Positions 1 to 5,888 of a DNA stretch of 5,896 nt are shown here, in pieces. The stretch is taken from contig JACQUM010000051.1 of NCBI GenBank assembly GCA_016210295.1, positions 1-5,896 on the forward strand, in the 5' to 3' direction. Below the pieces are notes generated by a model. That model saw nothing but the letters and a program-made list of their open reading frames with translations, had not been told where the DNA came from and did no database searches. The stretch comes from Chloroflexota bacterium. Its GTDB lineage: Bacteria; Chloroflexota; Dehalococcoidia; UBA6926; JACQUM01. The stretch's first letter is position 1, and every line of letters begins with the position of its first letter. A program made the position numbers and the translations under genes.

Positions 1-639
1 GACAACAGGGGGGAGGAGGGGGATGGGGCCGTGCCACCCCTCCTCCAGGACCACCGCCTCCGAGCCCTCCAGCACCGCCACCGAGAGGGGGACCACCCCG
101 TCGCCCACCCCGCGAGGGTCGCCCCGGAAGCGGCGGTAGGAGTGAGCGGTGAACATCTGCCACGGCCAGCCCCACGGGTTGCCCCGATAGGCGGTGCTCG
201 CCACGCTCACGTAGCGGACCTCGGGCGCACAGTAGGCGCCGGGATAGAGCTCCTCGATCTCCGGGGCCACCCTCCCCGAATGGGGAGTGCCCAGGGTGAG
301 CAGGAGGCGGACTCTCTCGTGGCCGTGGAAGGGCGGCAGGCCGCGGTACGGCCTGTCCCCCAGGTAGAGACGGCTCACCAGGCCGCCCGCGCTGTGGGCG
401 ACGATTCGCACCCTCTGGGCGCCGGTCTCCCTGAGGGCCCTGTCCACGGTCTCGGCGAGCCGGGCGGCGAGGGGCCGCCATCCGCCGCGAGAGCCCGCGA
501 ACCACTCGTATCGAGCGATAGGAGCGACGGCGACCTCTCGGTAGCCCCCACGGCTGAGATACGCCGCCACGCCGCGATAGGTCCTTGGCGAGGAGCCAAA
601 GCCGCCCACGACGACGATGGGGTCCTGCTGCGCGCTCAC
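1..639 (-). CDS. Alpha/beta hydrolase (lipase/esterase-like), C-terminus cut by window edge
   Basis: Serine hydrolase of the alpha/beta fold; 213 codons lie in the window and the frame is still open at base 1. Seen: an oxyanion-hole-type segment VVVGGFGSS (about residues 9-17), nucleophile elbow AHSAGG with Ser83, the motif LGTPHSG (116-122), a probable catalytic Asp180 in GVGDGVVPL, and a probable catalytic His203 in GWHGPI. The set and order of motifs fit PGAP1-like or triacylglycerol-lipase-like hydrolases; substrate cannot be told. No signal peptide is visible, so it is probably cytoplasmic. The GTG at 637-639 is the only reasonable start: an in-frame TAG lies four codons upstream, and the nearby ATG at 646-648 runs into a stop after three codons. 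It is divergent from nfo. Family call firm; exact function unknown. Confidence 0.85.
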   Translation of the reverse strand, partial: MSAQQDPIVVVGGFGSSPRTYRGVAAYLSRGGYREVAVAPIARYEWFAGSRGGWRPLAARLAETVDRALRETGAQRVRIVAHSAGGLVSRLYLGDRPYRGLPPFHGHERVRLLLTLGTPHSGRVAPEIEELYPGAYCAPEVRYVSVASTAYRGNPWGWPWQMFTAHSYRRFRGDPRGVGDGVVPLSVAVLEGSEAVVLEEGWHGPIPLLPPVV

Positions 640-645
640 GCTCCC

Positions 646-651
646 ATTCTA
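646..651 (-). promoter_or_regulatory. Possible -10 box placing transcription start at the hydrolase GTG
   Basis: On the minus strand TAGAAT (5 of 6 matches to TATAAT) ends six bases before the GTG start of the hydrolase. A -10 box at this spacing would start transcription at or next to the first codon, giving a leaderless mRNA. I see no convincing -35 hexamer at 16-18 bases upstream, so the call rests on the -10 match and its position. The GGGAGC between the box and the GTG is too close to serve as a normal ribosome binding site. Confidence 0.3.
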
Positions 652-747
652 GCCCCTGCTTGCAGAATTACCGCTCCGGAACGAGGCGGACGACATGGCA
701 CAGACATCAGTGTCGCTAACGTGGCTGTCCGATGACCATCCCCCTGA

Positions 748-828
748 CCCCCTTCCTGGAAGGAAGGGGGCATTGGATTAGCCTGGGGGACACCCCCAGT
801 GCCCCCGCCAAGGGGCTTCGCCCCCTGG
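748..828. repeat. Cluster of three GC-rich hairpins, REP-like
   Basis: Three inverted repeats follow each other closely. The first, 748-770, has a perfect 9-bp stem (CCCCCTTCC with GGAAGGGGG) and a 5-base loop. The second, 783-799, has a perfect 7-bp stem (CTGGGGG with CCCCCAG) and an ACA loop. The third, 808-828, has arms CCA-A-GGGGC and GCCCC-C-TGG, eight pairs with one A-C mismatch and a TTC loop. Short related units (TGACCCCCT near 744 and GGACCCCCT near 827) flank the cluster. There is no T-run after any stem, and the flanking genes point away from it, so it is not a plain intrinsic terminator. The style resembles dispersed palindromic (REP-like) intergenic elements, but only one copy is visible here, so that identity is inferred. 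Confidence 0.55.
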
Positions 829-950
829 ACCCCCTCGCGGATACGTCCAGGAACTTTCGCAACCAGGTACTAGCCCTGGCCCATCGTTCGGGCGCGGAGC
901 CGCCTTGCCGAGGCCCGTGGGATTGTGCCATTGTAGTCCTACCTAGCAGA

Positions 951-956
951 GGGAGG
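951..956 (+). promoter_or_regulatory. Ribosome binding site of nfo
   Basis: GGGAGG lies seven bases upstream of the ATG at 964. It is a good Shine-Dalgarno match at normal spacing and supports that start, which is also where similarity to endonuclease IV begins. Confidence 0.8.
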
Positions 957-963
957 CCGTTCC

Positions 964-1821
964 ATGCGTCTCGGAGCCCACGTCTCTGCCGCCGGCAGCA
1001 TAGACAAGGCCATCGAGCGCGCCCAGGCCATTGGCGCGGAGGCCATCCAGGTCTTCGCCTCGGGCCCGCAGGGCTGGCGCTACAAGGAGCACCCGGAGAA
1101 GGACGTGCAGGCCTTCCGGGAGAAGGCCAAGGCCGCGGACGTCCGGCCCGTCTTCCTCCACGGCGTCTATCTGGTCAACCTGGCGACGGAGAGCGGGGAG
1201 AACCTGGAGAAGGGCGTCGAGTCCCTGGCCTTCTACATGAGGACGGCGGGCCGGCTGGGGGCCTCCGGCGTCATCTTCCACGCGGGAAGCCACAAGGGGG
1301 CCGGCCTGGACGCCGTCTTGCCCCAGGTATCGCAGGCCATTCGCCGGGTGCTGAGCTCCTCCCCGGCGAAGGTCTGGCTTGTCCTGGAGAACAACGCGGG
1401 GACGGGCCAGCAGCTCGGCGCGAAGTTCGAGGAGCTGCGCCGGATCATGGACGCCGCCGGCGACGATCGAGTCAAGGTGTGCCTGGACACGGCCCACACC
1501 CTGGCCAACGGCTACGACCTCAGGACGCCCAAGGCGGTCGAGCAGACGATGAGGGAGTTCGACCGGACCATCGGCCTGGCGAACCTGGTGGCTGTCCACG
1601 CCAACGACTCCAAGGTCCCTCTCGGCGGCAACGCCGACCGCCACGAGAACATCGGAGAGGGGCACATTGGGCGCGAAGGGTTCAAGGCCATCCTGGGCCA
1701 CCCCGCCTTCCGTGACGTTCCCTTCTTCCTGGAGGTGCCGGGGTTCGGGAACACCGGGCCGGACAAGGAGAACCTGGACCGGCTGAAGGGGATACGAGCG
1801 GAGCTGGGGCTGGGCTCTTAG
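964..1821 (+). CDS. nfo: Endonuclease IV (deoxyribonuclease IV, AP endonuclease family 2)
   Basis: Cleaves the phosphodiester bond 5' to abasic sites in DNA and removes 3' blocking groups during base excision repair; a cytoplasmic TIM-barrel enzyme with three zinc ions. The protein is 285 residues, the usual length (E. coli Nfo is 285). It opens with MRLGAHVSAAGS, typical of the family. All nine expected metal ligands can be placed: His66 in LHGVYLVNLA, His106 in FHAGSH, Glu142 in LENNAG, Asp175 and His178 in CLDTAH, His212 in VHANDSK, Asp225 and His227 in DRHENIGEGHIG, and Glu257 in LEVPG. The last motif reads EVPG where many relatives have ETP, a mild variation. The ATG is preceded by GGGAGG. 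The gene stands alone on the plus strand and converges on the channel-synthase gene with a 41-base gap containing no strong terminator. Confidence 0.97.
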   Translation: MRLGAHVSAAGSIDKAIERAQAIGAEAIQVFASGPQGWRYKEHPEKDVQAFREKAKAADVRPVFLHGVYLVNLATESGENLEKGVESLAFYMRTAGRLGASGVIFHAGSHKGAGLDAVLPQVSQAIRRVLSSSPAKVWLVLENNAGTGQQLGAKFEELRRIMDAAGDDRVKVCLDTAHTLANGYDLRTPKAVEQTMREFDRTIGLANLVAVHANDSKVPLGGNADRHENIGEGHIGREGFKAILGHPAFRDVPFFLEVPGFGNTGPDKENLDRLKGIRAELGLGS

Positions 1822-1862
1822 GCCCTCAGAGTGTGGGATCGAGGAAGGGGCCGAGCGCCGAC

Positions 1863-4442
1863 CTACGCGGTCCCCGGTGGCTCGCCAGCCGCTGCTCCCG
1901 CAGCAGAGGCGAGGGGAGTCATGTCTACCCGGGAGAGCTCCTTCAAGACCCGCCCCGCCCAGCGGTAGATGTCGTTCTCTTGGACCGCTACTCTCATCCG
2001 TCGCATGCGGCGGGAGAGTTCGGGGGCTGGCGTTTCGAGGGCGGCAAGAATAATTTCGGCGAACTGTTCGGCGTCATAAGGGTTGACCAGAAAAGCGTCT
2101 GTTAGCTCTCGCGCCGCCCCGGTGAACTTGCTGAGGATGAGGGCTCCCCGGTCGTCGTTCCGGGCCGCCACGTATTCCTTCGCTACGAGGTTCATCCCGT
2201 CGTGCAGAGAACTGACGATGCACAGGTCTGCGAGAGAGTAGAGCGCCCACAGCGTACCGCTGGAATGGTGCCGCCGCAGGTAGATGATAGGACGCCAGGC
2301 GCCCCGGGCATGTCGGCTGTTGATCTCGTCCACCAAGTCCTGAATACGGCGGTCGGTCTCTTTGTATTCGGGGATCGGCGAGCGGGACGGCACCCCTATC
2401 TGAACGAAGGTGAACCTCTCTCGGTACGAGGGGTTCTGGCGATAGAAAAGGTCCAGGGCCCGGAGACGCTCCGGTATCCCCTTGGTGTAATCGATGCGGT
2501 CCACTCCCAGGCCCACATACCCGTCTCCTAGCCTCAACTCTCGCTTGAGGCGCGCCGCCTCCCTTTGCACCAGAGGGTTGGAGACTCCTTCCGAGATGGC
2601 CTCGAAGTCAACGCTGATGGGGAAGGGACGCACGAGTGTTTCCTTGCCTCTCCGACGAACGCGGTAACGGTCGTAGTCAACCTGGGCCTCGAGCAGGAGA
2701 TCGACCGACTGCAGGAAGTTGTTCGCATCGGCCCGGATGTGAAAGCCAAGGAGGTCGTTCCCCAGGAGGCCCTCCAAGATCTCCTCTGCCCACGGGCACG
2801 TGCTGAAAGTCTGGCTGGTCGGCCACGGTATGTGCCAGAAGTGGGCAACAGCGATCTCCGCGCCGGCCTCCTTGAGGAGATGCGGAACCAGGGCCAGATG
2901 GAAGTCTTGAAGGAAGACGAAGGCTTTGCGTCCACGCACCTCTTCCAATATGGCTTTGGCGAACGTCTCGTTGACTTCCTTGTAGGCGCGCCAATCGGGG
3001 CCCTCGAAGACGGGGCGAGTATAGACGGCGTGGCACAAGGGCCACAGGCCCCGGTTGGAGAAGCCGTTGTAGTACTTCTCTTCCTGTTCGCGGCTAAGCC
3101 ACAGACGACGCAGGGTGTAACGGGGCGAGTCCGGTGGCACACGGCAGCGCCCGTTGGCGTCGCTCATCTCTCTGTCGGCGTCTCCTCTCGCTTGGGCGAC
3201 CCAGACTCCTCCGAGAGCCCGGGCGACGGGATCCAAGGCGGTGGTGAGTCCGCTCGCCGGACTGTACCAGCGGATGGACTCACCCTCGTAGACGTGGACA
3301 TAAGGTTCAACGTTGGAGGCAACGAGGAAGAGGGTATCGGCCAGTTTGGTCTTAGCGATGAATTGGAGCTCCTCCAGGGCGGCTGGCGGATGGTACGAGA
3401 CGTCGTCGCTTCGCATTGAGTCCACGACGGGGCTCTTGATCCCTTCCCTCTGCAGCCGGCGGGCAATGCGCCGCAGCAGGTGCTGCTCTACGTCATCTCG
3501 CAGGTCGATGTCTTCAATCTGGCACAGAAGCACGAAACACAGGTCTCCCGCCTTTCTCTTGGGGTCTAACTTGACCTGGGGTGGGGAATCGGCGGAGATC
3601 CCAGGCAGCTCTTTTGCGGCCTCTTGGAACTCCTCGAGAAGAACGGCCTCTACCACTTCGGGGTTCGCGTCGTTGGAGACGTAAATGGGCAGAGAGAAAG
3701 GGACACGGCTCTCGGGAAGATGATAGTTCGTGACGACGAGCCGATTCAGGCGGTGGAGCGGGACCACCATCAGATTGTTGGCCGCGGTTCGAAGCCGGAT
3801 GTCTTGCCAGGTGATGGCCGCGACGTGTCCCATCGTCCCGTCCTCGAGGCGGATGAGGTCTCCTACGCGGAGGTGTTGTCGGCGCAGGAGGCGGAAGTAG
3901 TAGAAGAGGTTGGAAGCCGTATGTTGAAGCAAGAAGAGGAGGGGCAAGGCCGCCACGCTCCCCAGGGCCAGGAAAGGCGCAGGCGAGACCTCAACGGCCA
4001 TCAGGACCGCCTGCAAGGTTACAAAGCTGCCGCTGAGGATGGCAACCGTTCGGGCGAAGGTCGCGAGAGGAGGAGGCGTTTCTATCGTGGCCAACTCCTG
4101 CCTGACCCATCGCGCGACGACCTCCGTAGCGGTGCCACCAACGAGGAGTATCAGGGTAGCCAGGAGTACCTTCCCGAGAAGCGAATGCACGACCGGCGGC
4201 ACGACCCCCCCGGCGGTTGTCAGGCCGACAAAACCGCCGGCTGCCACTCCCCATACTCGGAGGAGCCAAAGGCTCCTGAGGAGAGCCCCCTCCGACTCTT
4301 CGAGCTGCGTCCCAGGGATCTGCGCTTTCAGCCACCGGCGGACGAAACGGGCCAGGGCCAGCCACAGGCCTGCCCAGAGGGCAAAGACACCTATCGCCGC
4401 CGCGACACGGCCCCACGGTTCAAAGGCCAGAGCGTCCCACAA
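1863..4442 (-). CDS. MscS-type channel module fused to OtsA-like trehalose-6-phosphate synthase (GT20)
   Basis: One frame of 859 residues from a TTG start. Residues 1-334 form an MscS-like module: about five hydrophobic helices (near 11-34, 54-80, 85-108, 129-150, 155-180), then a beta domain containing LRVGDLIRLEDG (191-202) and LRTAANNLMVVP, then the alpha/beta domain to about 334. After a linker of some 27 residues, 362-837 is a full GT20 domain about as long as E. coli OtsA. It would make trehalose 6-phosphate from UDP-glucose and glucose 6-phosphate. Seen there: PASGL (395-399), YYNGFSN (457-463) and Trp467, Asp513 in LQDFH, His537 in FWHIPWP, Arg649 and Lys654 in VDRIDYTKG, Arg687 in VPSRS, and Asp748 and Glu756 in LHDGMNLVAKE. 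Oddities: Val378 in ASNVEPY replaces the usual Arg, and the pore helix is atypical. There is no phosphatase (OtsB) domain. An odd helix count leaves the synthase in the cytosol. It lies 101 bases after the stand-alone channel gene. Both domain calls are firm; coupling and channel activity are inferred. Confidence 0.9.
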   Translation of the reverse strand: MWDALAFEPWGRVAAAIGVFALWAGLWLALARFVRRWLKAQIPGTQLEESEGALLRSLWLLRVWGVAAGGFVGLTTAGGVVPPVVHSLLGKVLLATLILLVGGTATEVVARWVRQELATIETPPPLATFARTVAILSGSFVTLQAVLMAVEVSPAPFLALGSVAALPLLFLLQHTASNLFYYFRLLRRQHLRVGDLIRLEDGTMGHVAAITWQDIRLRTAANNLMVVPLHRLNRLVVTNYHLPESRVPFSLPIYVSNDANPEVVEAVLLEEFQEAAKELPGISADSPPQVKLDPKRKAGDLCFVLLCQIEDIDLRDDVEQHLLRRIARRLQREGIKSPVVDSMRSDDVSYHPPAALEELQFIAKTKLADTLFLVASNVEPYVHVYEGESIRWYSPASGLTTALDPVARALGGVWVAQARGDADREMSDANGRCRVPPDSPRYTLRRLWLSREQEEKYYNGFSNRGLWPLCHAVYTRPVFEGPDWRAYKEVNETFAKAILEEVRGRKAFVFLQDFHLALVPHLLKEAGAEIAVAHFWHIPWPTSQTFSTCPWAEEILEGLLGNDLLGFHIRADANNFLQSVDLLLEAQVDYDRYRVRRRGKETLVRPFPISVDFEAISEGVSNPLVQREAARLKRELRLGDGYVGLGVDRIDYTKGIPERLRALDLFYRQNPSYRERFTFVQIGVPSRSPIPEYKETDRRIQDLVDEINSRHARGAWRPIIYLRRHHSSGTLWALYSLADLCIVSSLHDGMNLVAKEYVAARNDDRGALILSKFTGAARELTDAFLVNPYDAEQFAEIILAALETPAPELSRRMRRMRVAVQENDIYRWAGRVLKELSRVDMTPLASAAGAAAGEPPGTA

Positions 4443-4449
4443 TTTTCCG

Positions 4450-4454
4450 CCTCC
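4450..4454 (-). promoter_or_regulatory. Ribosome binding site that fixes the TTG start of the fusion gene
   Basis: On the minus strand GGAGG is followed by seven bases (CGGAAAA) and then TTG at 4440-4442. The frame is open further upstream to an ATG at 4796, but that extension overlaps the preceding channel gene in another frame and gives a Pro/Gly/Arg-rich translation unlike any membrane protein. No ATG or GTG lies in frame between the end of the channel gene and the first membrane helix. TTG behind this strong Shine-Dalgarno is therefore the best start. Confidence 0.75.
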
Positions 4455-4543
4455 GATACCAGGTATTGCTTGAGTCGCTTTACTCCTGCTTGGCGTCCCA
4501 GGCGGACATGCTCCAACGGCGGTTGCCCGTTCGCCGCGCCTTC

Positions 4544-5722
4544 CTATCCTTCGGGCTCGCGCCGTCGCTCCATGACCGGCGAACTCGGCTGGCCGCCCCA
4601 GTAAAGGGTTCGGTGAGGGTAGGGGATCTCGATGCCCAGCCGGTCGAAGATCCTCTTGGTCCGCAACCGGTACTCCCCCATCACGTCCCACTGCCGGATG
4701 GGCAGGGTCTCTCCGAGAACCTTGATCTCCACAGCGGAGTCTGCGAACTTGTCCACCCGCAGGACCTGAGGAGGGGCCAGGATCAGGGAGCCCCAAATGG
4801 GGTCCTTCGCCATCTCCTGGCCGATCTCATTGAGGACGGCGATGACGCGGTCCAAGTCTTCCTTGTACGCGACGGGGATATTCAGGTTCACCCGCGACTT
4901 TCCTTTGGTGAGGTTACTGGCGGTCCGGACCTCTCCGTTGGGGATGAAGTGCTGTGTGTAATCCAAGTCGCGGAGCACCGTGCGGCGCAGGTTGATGTCT
5001 TCCACGAGCCCGCCGATACCGGCGATGCTCGCCACGTCGCCTACCCGGTACTGTTTCTCCAGGATGATGAAGAAGCCAGCGATGACGTCGCGGATGAAAG
5101 TCTGGGCACCAAAGCCGACGGCGATGCCTACCACCCCTGCCGCCGCCAGCAAGGGGCCAAGTTCGATACCCAGTTGGGCCAGAGTCATGAAGAGGGCACC
5201 GAACCCAATGACGACGCCGGTAGCCTTGCCGACGACCGTGGAGATGGTCCGAGCGTCCTTCTCCACTTCCGCCTCGGGCTCCCCCGACTCCCGAGTGCGG
5301 ATGTAGTTCGTCACAGCCTTGGGGATGGCGCGGAACGCGAGTCGCTTGAGGAAAAGGGCGAGGAGAAGTATCAGGAGGATCTTCAGGCCGCGGTCGAGAA
5401 GCCAGCCTCCGGCCCTTTCCGCCGTGGCCAGGAGGATGGCCTGTGTAACAGCCATGTTGTCGCTGAGACCGCCGGCCAGGGAGAGGCCAGCCGCCGCCAG
5501 GATGACTAGAGAAAGGGCGCTGGTGAACAAGAGGCTGAGTGGCCGGTGCAGGGCCGAGAAATCTCCGGGGAACTGCTCGTCGAGCCAGTAGAGGGTCCTC
5601 TCTATCAGGGCCGGCCCCCATCGCCAGAGAACAAGGAGGAAGACGCTGGCGAGGGTGAGGGAAGCGATGAGCCAGCCGAAGTTCTCGGCGGCGTTTTGGC
5701 GAAGCGCAATCAGCAGGTCCAT
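4544..5722 (-). CDS. MscS-family mechanosensitive ion channel
   Basis: A 392-residue small-conductance mechanosensitive channel of the inner membrane that would release ions and small solutes when tension rises during osmotic downshift. Hydrophobic helices lie near 16-33, 62-85, 112-130, 163-185 and 189-221; the last is the pore helix with the family's Gly/Ala packing pattern (AAAGVVGIAVGFGAQTFIRD, 193-212). The beta domain follows (EKQYRVGDVASI, then FIPNGEVRTASN with the conserved Pro-Asn at 261-262), and the C-terminal alpha/beta domain runs to about 370. It looks closer to the longer MscS/YkuT-type channels than to minimal E. coli MscS. The ATG at 5720-5722 is preceded by only a weak Shine-Dalgarno (GGGCGG). 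It is the first gene of a probable two-gene operon with the channel-synthase fusion. It is not a recent duplicate of the fused channel module, since the two differ strongly. Confidence 0.93.
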   Translation of the reverse strand: MDLLIALRQNAAENFGWLIASLTLASVFLLVLWRWGPALIERTLYWLDEQFPGDFSALHRPLSLLFTSALSLVILAAAGLSLAGGLSDNMAVTQAILLATAERAGGWLLDRGLKILLILLLALFLKRLAFRAIPKAVTNYIRTRESGEPEAEVEKDARTISTVVGKATGVVIGFGALFMTLAQLGIELGPLLAAAGVVGIAVGFGAQTFIRDVIAGFFIILEKQYRVGDVASIAGIGGLVEDINLRRTVLRDLDYTQHFIPNGEVRTASNLTKGKSRVNLNIPVAYKEDLDRVIAVLNEIGQEMAKDPIWGSLILAPPQVLRVDKFADSAVEIKVLGETLPIRQWDVMGEYRLRTKRIFDRLGIEIPYPHRTLYWGGQPSSPVMERRREPEG

Positions 5723-5855
5723 ACCGGCCCGCCCTTGTGGTTCTTTTTGGCCTGCGGGCCTTCGGCTCGGTGGGCCCCTGGGTAGCGTAGCCGTGGAGAC
5801 ATCTTAGCCGGGATTCCCCATTTCAACCGATCCTGGCCTAGTCCGATGGGACGAG
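5723..5855 (-). promoter_or_regulatory. 5' leader of the channel / channel-synthase operon
   Basis: If transcription starts about seven bases after the predicted -10 box, the message carries a leader of roughly 130 bases before the channel ATG. Two mutually exclusive small stems can be drawn in it: GGGCC (5773-5777) with GGCCC (5756-5760), or GGCC (5757-5760) with GGCC (5749-5752). No known riboswitch is recognisable. A 61-codon minus-strand frame crosses the leader and overlaps the channel start, but its sequence is unconvincing and it covers the promoter, so I do not call it a gene. Confidence 0.35.
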
Positions 5856-5860
5856 AGGAG

Positions 5861-5888
5861 AGTATTCCCACCCTTGGAAGCCTGTCAA
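5861..5888 (-). promoter_or_regulatory. Sigma-70-type promoter for the osmotic operon
   Basis: On the minus strand a perfect -35 hexamer TTGACA (5883-5888) is separated by 16 bases from AATACT (5861-5866), which matches the -10 consensus at four of six positions. It faces the stand-alone MscS channel and is the only good promoter I see upstream of either channel gene. No operator or osmotic-response motif could be recognised around it. Confidence 0.55.

Larger units (their letters stand above)
640..963. other. Divergent intergenic region between hydrolase and nfo
   Basis: These 324 bases separate two divergently transcribed genes and hold no convincing gene. A long plus-strand frame beginning at 732 runs into nfo in another frame and gives an Arg/Gly/Pro-rich translation, as expected of a shadow in GC-rich DNA. 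From left to right the region has the possible -10 box for the hydrolase, an unremarkable stretch to about 745, the hairpin cluster at 748-828, a stretch from 829 to 945 with no structure I can support, and the nfo ribosome binding site. The nfo promoter must lie here, but I cannot pick a sigma-70 pair with confidence. Confidence 0.6.

Noticed and set aside
905..936. Possible nfo promoter with TTGCCG as -35
   Set aside because: No acceptable -10 hexamer lies 16-18 bases downstream, so it was not called.
732..1715. Long plus-strand frame overlapping nfo
   Set aside because: Its translation is Arg/Gly/Pro-rich and it covers nfo, a certain gene, in another frame.
1812..1825. Small hairpin at the nfo stop codon as a terminator
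   Set aside because: The stem has only five pairs including a G-T wobble and no T-run follows on either strand.
3397..3417. Internal start (Met343 of the fusion) that could yield a separate synthase
   Set aside because: The ATG in the linker has no Shine-Dalgarno at normal spacing, so independent translation of the GT20 part is not supported.
2565..3419. Plus-strand frame of 284 codons antisense to the fusion gene (also 3624-4604 and 4466-5509)
   Set aside because: These are complements of well-supported coding sequence and show no family motifs of their own.
4480..4509. Nine-codon minus-strand frame MSAWDAKQE between the two channel genes
   Set aside because: It has a weak GGAG before its ATG, but it is too short and featureless to call a leader peptide.
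4443..4796. N-terminal extension of the fusion protein to an ATG at 4796
   Set aside because: It overlaps the 3' part of the stand-alone channel gene in another frame and reads as Pro/Gly/Arg-rich shadow sequence; a well-placed GGAGG and TTG give a better start.
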